Assembly: GCA_900540735.1 (NCBI GenBank)
Contig: UQHB01000032.1
Span: forward strand, 1 to 30,820
Reading direction: 5' to 3'
From: an uncultured Megasphaera sp.
Lineage (GTDB): Bacteria; Bacillota; Negativicutes; Veillonellales; Megasphaeraceae
DNA length: 30,820 bases
Below the pieces are notes generated by a model. That model was given only the letters and a program-made list of their open reading frames with translations, had not been told where the DNA came from and did not search any database. Below, in pieces: positions 13,460-21,496 of this stretch. Made by a program: the position numbers and the translations under genes. The first letter of the stretch is position 1. Every line of letters begins with the position of its first letter.

Positions 13460-14839
13460 TTATTTATCTTTTTCTCGTTCTGGTTTATATTCGTGTTCTT
13501 CTACTTCATGTTTCGTCACAAGGATTTTATCGACGCGGAGATTATCCATGTCCATGACTTCGAAGGTGAAGTTTTCCCATTTATAAATATCTGTTTCTTT
13601 CGGGATGCGGCCAATACCATAGGTCACAAAACCAGCCAATGTTTTATACAGGTCTTCGTCTTCATCAGGCATGTCTTCTTCAATGTGGAAGAAATCTTTA
13701 AATTCTTCAATCGTCAAAATGCCTTCCATAAGCCATTCATTAGGAGCACGCTGGATAATACGGTTCGCTTCTTCTTTCTTTTCTTCTTCATCAGCTGGCA
13801 TGATACCGACAAGTTCTTCCAGGATATCATGGAGCGTCAAAATACCAGAAAAGTTACCATATTCATCGAGGACAGCCGCTTCATGGACGCTGTGTTCCCG
13901 GAAGACTTTGACGACTTTCATAATGTCCATCGTTTCGGGAATGTAAATAGGCGTGTGAATGCTGGCTTCTAAGATTTGCGAAATAGAAACATCTTGTTTG
14001 TCGCGCACATCTTTATAGTACTGCTGGAAAACTTTGCTCACTGAAACCATGCCGAGGAATTCATCGAGCGACCCTCTCCCTACAGGAAGATTCACGTTAT
14101 TGACAGCCATCATTTCATTCATAATGACGTCTTCTGGGTCTTCTAAATCGATCCAATCGACCATAGTCCGATTGGTCATGATGTCGCTCGCATCCATATC
14201 GGCTAAGCGAAAGACCCGGTCAACTAGTTCTGGTTCTTCTTTTTCAAAGGCTCCCAGTTCGGCCCCTTGCTGCAAGAGAAGCTTAATTTCGTCTTCTGTA
14301 ACGGGCAAGACTTCGGCTTTCTGCACGCCCATGAGTTTCGTCACAAGCGCTGTCGAACCGGAAAGGATAGCCACGACTGGTGTACAGATCATAGAGAAGT
14401 AATAGAGAAACCGAGCGAGCAAACAGGAGACCCGTTCTGGATTATCAATAGCAATCCGCTTCGGTACGATTTCCCCTAAAATAATGGTCAAATACGTAAT
14501 GACGACGACAATAGTCGTTAAGCTAATGCTATAGGCGTAATTGGCAAGTCCCGGAATGAGAGCGACGTATTCCGACATAGGCTGCGCCATTTCCGTACCG
14601 CCATAGACACCGGTTAAAAGGCCTAATAAGGTAATCCCAAATTGAACCGTTGAGAACATTTTATTCGGATTTTCCCGCAGCTTTAAGACGATTTTAGCAG
14701 AGCTGCTACCTTCTTCTGCCATTGCTTCGAGCCGCGCTTGATGACAGCTGACGATAGCCATTTCAAGAAGGGAAAAAATCCCGTTGCCAAGTATAAGTAA
14801 AATAATAATGAGACACTGTTTCCCTAGGGACAGTTCCAA
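13460..14839 (-). CDS. CNNM/CorC-type membrane protein with CBS pair (hemolysin family)
   Basis: A 459-residue protein with the order DUF21/CNNM membrane domain (about residues 1-185, four hydrophobic segments, with GEIVPKRIAIDNPERV after the third), a CBS-domain pair (about 205-330; FREHSVHEAAVLDEYGNFSGI) and a CorC/HlyC C-terminal domain (about 345-430; GFVTYGIGRIPKETD). Homologues are divalent-cation (Mg, Co) efflux proteins such as bacterial CorC; the old name hemolysin is historical. The start is TTG 14839: an in-frame TGA lies 9 bases upstream and GGAG stands 12 bases away. The C-terminus is acidic and lysine-rich (EEHEYKPEREKDK). It has its own promoter and runs convergent to gpsA. Confidence 0.88.
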   Translation of the reverse strand: MELSLGKQCLIIILLILGNGIFSLLEMAIVSCHQARLEAMAEEGSSSAKIVLKLRENPNKMFSTVQFGITLLGLLTGVYGGTEMAQPMSEYVALIPGLANYAYSISLTTIVVVITYLTIILGEIVPKRIAIDNPERVSCLLARFLYYFSMICTPVVAILSGSTALVTKLMGVQKAEVLPVTEDEIKLLLQQGAELGAFEKEEPELVDRVFRLADMDASDIMTNRTMVDWIDLEDPEDVIMNEMMAVNNVNLPVGRGSLDEFLGMVSVSKVFQQYYKDVRDKQDVSISQILEASIHTPIYIPETMDIMKVVKVFREHSVHEAAVLDEYGNFSGILTLHDILEELVGIMPADEEEKKEEANRIIQRAPNEWLMEGILTIEEFKDFFHIEEDMPDEDEDLYKTLAGFVTYGIGRIPKETDIYKWENFTFEVMDMDNLRVDKILVTKHEVEEHEYKPEREKDK

Positions 14840-14884
14840 CGCAAATCACGTCTCCTTTTATACGAAAAAAATGGTATTGGCCTC

Positions 14885-14913
14885 ATTATATCGTGTTTTC
14901 CCTATGCATACAA
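14885..14913 (-). promoter_or_regulatory. Promoter of the CNNM/CorC gene
   Basis: Minus strand TTGTAT (14913-14908), 17-bp spacer, TATAAT (14890-14885), followed about 45 bases later by the TTG start. Confidence 0.6.
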
Positions 14914-14915
14914 GT

Positions 14916-14956
14916 AAAAAAACATCCTGCAAGCTGATTTTGCTTACAGGATGTTT
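14916..14956 (-). terminator. Terminator after the secreted protein gene
   Basis: AAACATCCTG pairs with CAGGATGTTT, extended inward by CAAGC/GCTTA-type pairing, and the minus strand continues into TTTTTTTAC. It ends four bases from the stop codon and closes the dnaA-to-gyrB side transcription. Confidence 0.85.
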
Positions 14957-14959
14957 GTC

Positions 14960-15709
14960 TTACCACCACGGGCCTACGCCAATACCAATGCCGCCGCCAC
15001 GGTGCCAGCCACCGCCCCAACCGATGCCGATACCGACGCTAATGGGCACGTCACGGCCGCGGTCGCGATTGAGTTCACCATCAGCTGTATCGATGACTTG
15101 AACCGTTTGCGTAACGGTTTTCGCAGCATTGCCGATTTTCAAATCGATGACAATATCTGTTTTCCCTGTTTTCACCGGAATGATATTGAGCTTATCTGAA
15201 ATCGACGCAACAGACGTATTAAGACTCGTAAGTTTTATGTCGTACGGCATATTCCCCGGTACTTGGATGCGGATAATGCCATAACTGCCTAAAGGGATTT
15301 TAGTCGGATAGACGACGACTTTCACTTTTTTCAAGAGTTCGTCTGCCGTGCCGTAAACGAGAGCTGGGTCTTTGCCATCTGGAAGTTCCCAAATACTCGT
15401 CTTATCTTTGGCCACGAAGAAATGGCTTTGCCGCACGTGTGTCGTGCCATTATACAACGATACATCATAGAAATAATCGCTTACGAGATTTTTATCGATA
15501 CGAATATACGTATTCTCTGTGCGCTTTGTCACGTCTTGTGGCAGCAACAGTACAGCACTGCTGATTTCGTCATATTTCTTGCCTGACGTAAGGTAAAAAT
15601 CTTCAAGATGTTCTACTTGTACTGCTGGGTCGACCGTCGCCGCCAACGATGGGCCGGCAACAGTTGTCAGCAAGCACGCAGCGAGTAACGGTATATACCA
15701 TTTCTTCAT
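14960..15709 (-). CDS. Secreted protein of unknown function with Gly/Trp-rich C-terminus
   Basis: 249 residues with a clear signal peptide (MKKWYIPLLAACLLTTVAG, likely cleaved after SLA near residue 23). The middle, about residues 90-205, has the beta-rich, Ig-like character of pilus-assembly N-terminal or BACON/Big-type domains (VVYPTKIPLGSYGIIRIQV, then LNTSVASISDKLNIIPVKTGKTDIVI), recalling secretin N-terminal domains that bind a partner by strand pairing. The last 30 residues are low complexity: GIGIGWGGGWHRGGGIGIGV followed by GPWW. No enzyme motif is seen and I do not recognise a named family. It follows gyrB by 12 bases with a strong AAGGAGG, so it is probably cotranscribed with it. 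Presumed location is the periplasm or outer surface. Confidence 0.75.
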   Translation of the reverse strand: MKKWYIPLLAACLLTTVAGPSLAATVDPAVQVEHLEDFYLTSGKKYDEISSAVLLLPQDVTKRTENTYIRIDKNLVSDYFYDVSLYNGTTHVRQSHFFVAKDKTSIWELPDGKDPALVYGTADELLKKVKVVVYPTKIPLGSYGIIRIQVPGNMPYDIKLTSLNTSVASISDKLNIIPVKTGKTDIVIDLKIGNAAKTVTQTVQVIDTADGELNRDRGRDVPISVGIGIGWGGGWHRGGGIGIGVGPWW

Positions 15710-15721
15710 GATTATCCCTCC

Positions 15722-17644
15722 TTATAAATCGAGGTTACGTACTTTCTTCGCGTTTTCTTGAATGAATTGACGCCGCGGTTCGACTTTATCGCCCATGAGG
15801 ACCGTAAAGATACGGTCTGCTTCTGCCGCATCTTCTAAGTGAACTTGGAGCATCGTCCGATTTTGCGGATTCATCGTCGTTTCCCAGAGCTGTTCCGGGT
15901 TCATTTCGCCCAAGCCTTTATACCGCTGGACGACGACGGTGTTATTATCACGACCCAATTCGTCGAGCTTCTGATTCATCGCTTCGTCCGTGTAGAGATA
16001 CCATACTTGTTTGCCTTTGCGCACTTGATAGAGCGGCGGTTGAGCAATGTAGACATGGCCTTCTGTAATGAGCGGTTTCATGAAGCGATAGAAGAAGGTC
16101 AATAACAAGGTACGAATATGAGCACCGTCAACATCGGCATCAGTCATGATAATGATTTTGTCGTAACGCCGTTTCATAATGTCAAATTCTTCGCCAATGC
16201 CAGTGCCAAAAGCCGTAATCATAGCACGGATTTCGTTGTTCGCGAGGATTTTATCGAGACGCGCTTTTTCGACGTTAATGATTTTCCCACGAAGCGGTAA
16301 AATAGCCTGGAATTTCCGGTCACGACCTTGTTTTGCCGAGCCGCCAGCGGAATCACCTTCGACTAAGTAAATTTCTGTAGAGTCCGGATTTTTTTCCGAG
16401 CAGTCTGCCAATTTCCCAGGAAGGCTGCTGATTTCGAGGGCATTTTTCCGCCGTGTCAATTCACGGGCACGCCGCGCAGCTTGCCGCGCACGGGACGCAG
16501 AAATATTTTTCGTAATAATCGCTTTGGCTTCGGCTGGATGTTCTTCAAAGAATTCTTTTAAGCCGTCGGAAATGATATTATCGACAATGCCTTTGACTTC
16601 ACTGTTCCCCAGTTTCGTCTTTGTCTGACCTTCAAACTGCGGTTCCCGTACTTTGACGCTAATGACAGCCGTCAAGCCTTCACGGACGTCATCACCAGAG
16701 AGATTGTCTTCATTTTCTTTAATAATGCCTGCAGTCCGGCCGAAATCGTTGATAGTACGAGTCAAGCCAGAACGGAAGCCGCTGAGGTGCGTGCCCCCTT
16801 CTTCGGTGAAAATATCGTTGACAAAAGTCAAAATATTTTCGCTATAGCCGTCGTTATACTGCATCGCAATATCGACGATGACTTGATTTCGTTCACCATC
16901 TACGGTAATAACCGTCGGGTTTACAGGCTGTTTATTTTCATTTAAAAATTCAACGAACGACGTCAAACCGCCTTCATAGCAGAAGACTTCTTGTTTGCCT
17001 TCGCCTCGTTTATCGGTGAGTGTAATGTGAAGGCCTTTGTTTAAGAAGGCTAATTCCCGAAGACGGACTTTCAAAACGTCAAAGCTATAGACTGTATCAG
17101 GGAAAATTTCATGGTCTGGTTTAAAGCAGACTTTCGTCCCCGTTTCTTCACCAGCATTGAGCGGGCGAACTTTCTTCAAGCTTTCTTTCGTATGGCCTCG
17201 TTCAAAGGAAATATCCCAAACGTAGCCATCCCGTTTGACTTCTACATTCGTCCACGCACTCAAAGCATTGACGACAGAAATCCCAACGCCGTGAAGGCCA
17301 CCGGAAATAGGATAGCCGTCACCGCCAAATTTACCGCCTGCATGGAGGACTGTCAAAACGACTTCTACAGCAGGTTTACCGATTTTATGCATGGCTACAG
17401 GAATACCGCGGCCGTTATCGACGACGGTAATACTGTTATCTTCTCCAATCGTAACTTCAATATGCGTACAGTACCCAGCTAAGGCTTCGTCAATACTGTT
17501 ATCGACGACTTCATAGACGAGGTGATGCAAGCCTCGGCTCGACGTACTGCCAATGTACATCCCCGGCCGTTTGCGGACGGCTTCGAGCCCTTCGAGGACC
17601 TGAATCTGATCTGCACCATAGGTTATCTTCTTGCCTTGCGACAT
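15722..17644 (-). CDS. gyrB: DNA gyrase subunit B
   Basis: A 640-residue GyrB, of usual length for Firmicutes. It forms the ATPase half of the gyrase heterotetramer that introduces negative supercoils. Domains: GHKL ATPase (residues about 10-220; EVVDNSIDEA, DNGRGIP, GGLHGVGISVVNALS), transducer (about 225-395), TOPRIM (about 424-540; YLVEGDSAGGSAKQGR, then the DADVDG metal site) and the GyrA-binding end (YKGLGEMNPEQLWETTM). ATG 17644 is preferred, with GGAGG 9 bases upstream; the frame extends to 17671. It is the last of the conserved dnaA-dnaN-recF-gyrB set, here with dciA and remB inserted before it. Confidence 0.98.
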   Translation of the reverse strand: MSQGKKITYGADQIQVLEGLEAVRKRPGMYIGSTSSRGLHHLVYEVVDNSIDEALAGYCTHIEVTIGEDNSITVVDNGRGIPVAMHKIGKPAVEVVLTVLHAGGKFGGDGYPISGGLHGVGISVVNALSAWTNVEVKRDGYVWDISFERGHTKESLKKVRPLNAGEETGTKVCFKPDHEIFPDTVYSFDVLKVRLRELAFLNKGLHITLTDKRGEGKQEVFCYEGGLTSFVEFLNENKQPVNPTVITVDGERNQVIVDIAMQYNDGYSENILTFVNDIFTEEGGTHLSGFRSGLTRTINDFGRTAGIIKENEDNLSGDDVREGLTAVISVKVREPQFEGQTKTKLGNSEVKGIVDNIISDGLKEFFEEHPAEAKAIITKNISASRARQAARRARELTRRKNALEISSLPGKLADCSEKNPDSTEIYLVEGDSAGGSAKQGRDRKFQAILPLRGKIINVEKARLDKILANNEIRAMITAFGTGIGEEFDIMKRRYDKIIIMTDADVDGAHIRTLLLTFFYRFMKPLITEGHVYIAQPPLYQVRKGKQVWYLYTDEAMNQKLDELGRDNNTVVVQRYKGLGEMNPEQLWETTMNPQNRTMLQVHLEDAAEADRIFTVLMGDKVEPRRQFIQENAKKVRNLDL

Positions 17645-17685
17645 ATTCTGCTTCCTCCTGTCATTGCACATAATGTAACATCTTA

Positions 17686-17943
17686 TTATACCCTATTTTC
17701 CGCCGTTGTGGCAAAGCTTCTTTTGTAGCGGCTCACCAGTGTCTCCAGCGCAATCGATGAGCCATAGACCGCGCCTTCTGTGATGACGTAACTACGGACG
17801 ATGCCGTCATCTGCTAAGGACACGTACGGAAACTGGAACTGTTTCCAGCCATTGGCTTTAGAAGCGCGTGTCCTATGGGCTTTGCACAGGGCTACAATGT
17901 CCCGAATCGGAATGAGATGATTCTTCCCGATGAGTAGATACAT
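17686..17943 (-). CDS. remB: RemB-like (DUF370, extracellular matrix regulator) protein
   Basis: An 85-residue small protein starting MYLLIGKNHLIPIRDIVALC, the pattern of the DUF370 proteins RemA/RemB, which in Bacillus regulate matrix genes. It occupies the usual RemB (YaaB) position between recF and gyrB. GGAG lies 11 bases before ATG 17943. The first 71 bases overlap the 3' end of dciA in another frame. A middle insert relative to what I recall of RemB (KANGWKQFQFPYVSLADDG) makes the match moderate. Confidence 0.75.
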   Translation of the reverse strand: MYLLIGKNHLIPIRDIVALCKAHRTRASKANGWKQFQFPYVSLADDGIVRSYVITEGAVYGSSIALETLVSRYKRSFATTAENRV

Positions 17944-18823
17944 GGTCTTCTTTACTCCTATACGTAGCGGTCAAATTGCGGATGAAATCATCCGTCAATT
18001 CACCCGGCTTTTTCCGCGTAATCAACATAGCTAAGACTAAATCATCAGCTGGCGCATCGTAATCATGGTAAATTTTTTCGATGCATTTATAAATCAAGTC
18101 CCGCCGTACTTCATTATACAACTCTTCATAGACGGCTTTCCCTACCAGAATCCGTCCGTCTTGTAAGACTTCGTCCCACGTCAGCCACGGCATGTCCTGC
18201 AAAATATCATAAACTTGTTTTTTTTGCTCTTGCCGTACTTTTAAACGGCATACAAGGCACTGCGATTCTCCCTTAGAAAGCCAGCGGCCGCATGTCGGGC
18301 AGCACTGAAAGCCTGACGTTTCATAAGCTAGCTGTCGTTTCCGCTGAGCAAACCGCAGATGCGTCACTTTCTCTTGAAGCCCTTTCGGCAAAGCCTTTGT
18401 TTCATGCCGAATCTTTTCAACATCTGCCGTAGGAATGACGATTTGTTTAATCGGTACGTGCGGTAAATCTTCATTTTCTGTACCGTCCAGCGTTTCATAG
18501 ACCACTTTTGGTGGTTTCTTACCACTTTTGATAAAGCGAATATCATGAATAATTTCTTCACCTAAATAAGCATTAATATTATGTATAATCTCTTGTTTAT
18601 ACATAAAGAGTTGATTCATCCAAACTGGATTTAAGACACCGACGATTAAGAGATTCTTATAAAAATCTTTTACATACGAATATTTAGCAATTTGTTTGCC
18701 AACAATATCGGCCCAATTTAATTTTGCCTGATACACTTTGTACGGCACTAAGAGCCGATTTTTTGCTAAAATTTCCGGAATAGAAAGACCGGCTTTTTCT
18801 AGCTCATGATTTCGTTTGTCCAT
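17873..18823 (-). CDS. dciA: DciA-like (DUF721) protein with zinc-ribbon-like C-terminal extension
   Basis: A 316-residue protein. The N-terminal ~95 residues fit DUF721/DciA: SIPEILAKNRLLVPYKVYQA, WADIVGKQIAKYSYVKDFYK, LLIVGVLNPVWMNQLFMYKQ. DciA is the bacterial loader or recruiter of the replicative helicase where DnaC/DnaI is absent. Beyond it the protein is about twice the usual length: a Lys-rich linker, then a four-cysteine motif CCPTCGRW...CLVC near residues 190-210 that may bind zinc, and a helical end. It overlaps the recF stop by 20 bases at the start and remB by 71 bases at the end. ATG 18823 is chosen because AAGGAAAGG lies upstream and because the frame above it (to 18970) is recF shadow. 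Confidence 0.82.
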   Translation of the reverse strand: MDKRNHELEKAGLSIPEILAKNRLLVPYKVYQAKLNWADIVGKQIAKYSYVKDFYKNLLIVGVLNPVWMNQLFMYKQEIIHNINAYLGEEIIHDIRFIKSGKKPPKVVYETLDGTENEDLPHVPIKQIVIPTADVEKIRHETKALPKGLQEKVTHLRFAQRKRQLAYETSGFQCCPTCGRWLSKGESQCLVCRLKVRQEQKKQVYDILQDMPWLTWDEVLQDGRILVGKAVYEELYNEVRRDLIYKCIEKIYHDYDAPADDLVLAMLITRKKPGELTDDFIRNLTATYRSKEDHVSTHREESSHSDSGHCSPVQSP

Positions 18824-19925
18824 CGTCTTGTACCTTTCCTTGGGCAATACAAATAGGACAACAATCTTCCATCGACGAAAAGAGGATAGGCTCTGTCGTC
18901 GTAATAAAAGTCTGAATACGGCCTCGGACGAATTGAATGAGTGCCTGCCGCCGTGCCTGATCGAGTTCACTCATGACATCGTCAAGGAGCAGAACCGGAT
19001 ATTCCCCAGTTTCAGATTTGATGAATTCTAATTCCGACAGTTTCAGCGACAACACCGCCGTCCGTTGTTGCCCTTGGGAGCCGAATTTTTTCACGTCGAC
19101 GCCATTGATGTGAAAGGCCAAATCATCACGATGGGGTCCAATAGACGTAGACGCGCGATACATATCGTCTTCTAGATGCTGCTGTAGCAAGTCATAGTAC
19201 CACCCAGGCTGCACCATATCGTCTAGGCTATCTTTGCCAGCTTGGAAATAAGGCTGCATGTAGGACATGGTCAATTTTTCTAGGCCGTTACTGAGCCGTT
19301 TATGAATAACGCCGGAAAGCAAGCTGATTTTGTGCAATGCTTGGAGCCGTTTTTCGACGATAGATGCCGCAAAGCGGGCGATTTGCATATCCCATTCTGT
19401 AAGCGGTTGTTTCCCTTCGTAGCGCATCTTCTTGAGGAGCAAGTTTCGCTGAGAAATAGCGCGATTATACTGCAAGAGCTCGCGATAATAAGACAGGCTG
19501 ACCTGCGAAATTTCCATATCCATAAAGCGCCGCCGCAGGGACGGACTTCCTTTGATGAGCTGTAAATCTTCCGGCGCAAAGAGCACTTCATTGAGGGTCC
19601 CCATAAGTTCTCGTTGCGGTACTTTTGTTTCATTGACCCACAATTCTTTTTTCTTCACTGTCGAAAGAATAATCTTGATTTGCTGCGGCACGCCATTTCG
19701 TTCAAATTCGAGGATGACACTGCCTTCTTGACAGTGCCACTGAATCAAATCGCTATCTGAAACGCCGCGATAGGATTTCCCCATCCCCCCGACATAGAGG
19801 GCTTCTAGGAGATTGGTCTTTCCTTGTCCATTTTTCCCATAAAAAAGAAGAATCGAGTGGTTAAACTCGATTTTTTCTTCTTTATAGTTGCGAAACTGAT
19901 GTAGCCGCACAGAGTGTATGCGCAT
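18804..19925 (-). CDS. recF: DNA replication and repair protein RecF
   Basis: A 373-residue SMC-like ABC ATPase that helps load RecA at gaps. Walker A FYGKNGQGKTNLLEAL near residues 29-44, signature GSQGQQRTAVLSLKL near 290, Walker B PVLLLDDVMSELD near 318. ATG 19925 stands two bases past the rlbA stop; the 3' end overlaps dciA. Confidence 0.97.
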   Translation of the reverse strand: MRIHSVRLHQFRNYKEEKIEFNHSILLFYGKNGQGKTNLLEALYVGGMGKSYRGVSDSDLIQWHCQEGSVILEFERNGVPQQIKIILSTVKKKELWVNETKVPQRELMGTLNEVLFAPEDLQLIKGSPSLRRRFMDMEISQVSLSYYRELLQYNRAISQRNLLLKKMRYEGKQPLTEWDMQIARFAASIVEKRLQALHKISLLSGVIHKRLSNGLEKLTMSYMQPYFQAGKDSLDDMVQPGWYYDLLQQHLEDDMYRASTSIGPHRDDLAFHINGVDVKKFGSQGQQRTAVLSLKLSELEFIKSETGEYPVLLLDDVMSELDQARRQALIQFVRGRIQTFITTTEPILFSSMEDCCPICIAQGKVQDDGQTKS

Positions 19926-19927
19926 AG

Positions 19928-20143
19928 TTATTCACCAACGATTTTGTATGAACCTATCCCTTTGACGTCGACGACATCGCCAGGATAGAGTTTTTTCCGT
20001 TTAGCCGTGCATAAAGTTCCATTTACTGAAATGCGTTTTTCGTCCAGTAATACCTTCGTTTCACCACCGCTTTGTAAAATGCTGGCCCATTTCAAAAATT
20101 GGTCTAACTGAATCATGTCTGTTGTAATTTTTACGTTTTCCAT
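19928..20143 (-). CDS. rlbA: S4-domain RNA-binding protein RlbA (YaaA)
   Basis: 71 residues forming one S4 domain (IQLDQFLKWASILQSGGETK, then LYPGDVVDV). It is the small gene regularly found between dnaN and recF; its role is thought to be RNA or ribosome binding. ATG 20143 overlaps the dnaN stop by one base (TAATG), with GAGGA in the dnaN end, so translation is coupled. The longer frame to 20179 is dnaN overlap. Confidence 0.92.
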   Translation of the reverse strand: MENVKITTDMIQLDQFLKWASILQSGGETKVLLDEKRISVNGTLCTAKRKKLYPGDVVDVKGIGSYKIVGE

Positions 20144-21258
20144 TATTTTGTCCTCATCGGCGTGACGACGAATACGCACGCTTTATCTTCTTTATTTTGT
20201 ACGAGCATAGGGCTGTTTTTCCGAGACTGCAAGATGATTTGGTCATCATGGCAGTGTTTCAAAATATCGAGAATGAATTTGCCATTAAAGGAAATATCTA
20301 AGGCTTCGCCTTCAACTTGGCAGTCGACATAGTCTTCAATAGTCCCGTAATCAGGATGTTGACTCATGAGTTTAATGACATTGTCAGCAATGATGAAGTT
20401 AATGACATTATACTGCGCATCTTTGGCAACAATCGATGCGCGTTCGACAGCACCTGTAAAGGCTGCACGATCAACCGTAACAGTGCACTGGAAATCTTTC
20501 GGAATGACGCGGCGATAGTTCGGGAATTCCCCTTCAATGAGGCGGGTCCGAATGTAGACGTTGCCAAACTGAACGGCCAAGTAATTCCGCACAGCTGTGA
20601 TTTCAACAGGTTCGGGAATATCCGTCGGCAACTGCCGAGCAATTTCCGATAATAAACGGCTAGGAATAACGGCTTTTAAAGGTTGGGCAGTCGGTTCTTC
20701 TAAAGCAGCTGTTTTTAAAGCCAAGCGATGTGTATCCGTGGCGACCATAGCAATTTGGCTGTCACTAACGTCAAGGTAGGTGCCCATAAAAATGGGACGA
20801 GCTACGTCGGTTGCGCAAGCATAGGATGTGTTTTCAATTAAATCTTTCAAAATGACACTGGTCGTCGTGAAATGAGCATAGCCATTTTCTACCATTTCTA
20901 CTTCTGTAAAGTCGACAGGGTTCATGGTTAGGCATTCAAATTTTAAACTGCCTCCTTTAATGATTAGTTGTGTATCTGCATCGGCTTTGATGATTTCAAT
21001 TTCATCACTCGGAAGGCGTCTTGTTAATTCCATTAAATAGGGGTTTGCAATAAAAGCACTGCCTGCTTCTTCAATAATGCCGGGAACAATTGTTTTTATG
21101 CCCATGTCATAATCGTTGGCTTGAAACTCGATAACACCATTTTGTGCCTTTATCAATAAGCCATTTTCAGAGGCAATGTTATTGCTTTTATTTTGTGCAA
21201 CTTTTTGCACTGTTTGCAAGCCTTTATTTAAATCTTCTTTTGTTAGTTTTAGTCTCAT
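20143..21258 (-). CDS. dnaN: DNA polymerase III beta subunit (sliding clamp)
   Basis: A 371-residue clamp of normal length with the three repeated clamp folds (starts near residues 1, 127 and 247). Recognisable stretches are IANPYLMELTRRLPSDEIEI and CATDVARPIFMGTYLDV, and the final FVVTPMRTK matches the typical MPMR C-terminus. It forms the dimeric ring that tethers DNA polymerase. AAAGGGG precedes ATG 21258. It follows dnaA and the DnaA-box-rich intergenic region. Confidence 0.98.
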   Translation of the reverse strand: MRLKLTKEDLNKGLQTVQKVAQNKSNNIASENGLLIKAQNGVIEFQANDYDMGIKTIVPGIIEEAGSAFIANPYLMELTRRLPSDEIEIIKADADTQLIIKGGSLKFECLTMNPVDFTEVEMVENGYAHFTTTSVILKDLIENTSYACATDVARPIFMGTYLDVSDSQIAMVATDTHRLALKTAALEEPTAQPLKAVIPSRLLSEIARQLPTDIPEPVEITAVRNYLAVQFGNVYIRTRLIEGEFPNYRRVIPKDFQCTVTVDRAAFTGAVERASIVAKDAQYNVINFIIADNVIKLMSQHPDYGTIEDYVDCQVEGEALDISFNGKFILDILKHCHDDQIILQSRKNSPMLVQNKEDKACVFVVTPMRTK

Positions 21259-21496
21259 GAGGATATCCCCTTTTCTGCGCGTAATTTTTTAATGGGAAAA
21301 TAATTAAAAGATAGTGTTCATAGTCATAGAGACTGTGCGTATGTGGATAAGTTTGAAGAAGTGGCTGAAATAAGCTATCCACACCTGTGTATAATCTGTG
21401 GATAAACACCTTTCATCTATCCACAAATCCACTTAAAAATCGGGATTTTCAGTAGTCCACAATGTATCTACATTTTCATTCCCTCAGTTATCCACA
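21259..21496. other. oriC, dnaA-dnaN side: cluster of DnaA boxes with AT-rich segment
   Basis: DnaA boxes related to TTATCCACA occur at 21342-21350 (minus), 21375-21383 (CTATCCACA), 21397-21405 (minus), 21417-21425 (CTATCCACA), 21453-21461 (TAGTCCACA, weak) and 21488-21496 (perfect). The last one forms the final Val-Asp-Asn codons of dnaA. Bases 21283-21315 next to dnaN are AT-rich and would suit the unwinding element, as on the dnaA-dnaN side in Bacillus. Confidence 0.85.

Noticed and set aside
13457..13972. Plus-strand open frame of 171 codons, Phe-rich
   Set aside because: Antisense shadow of the CNNM/CorC gene; the Phe runs mirror its Glu/Lys codons.
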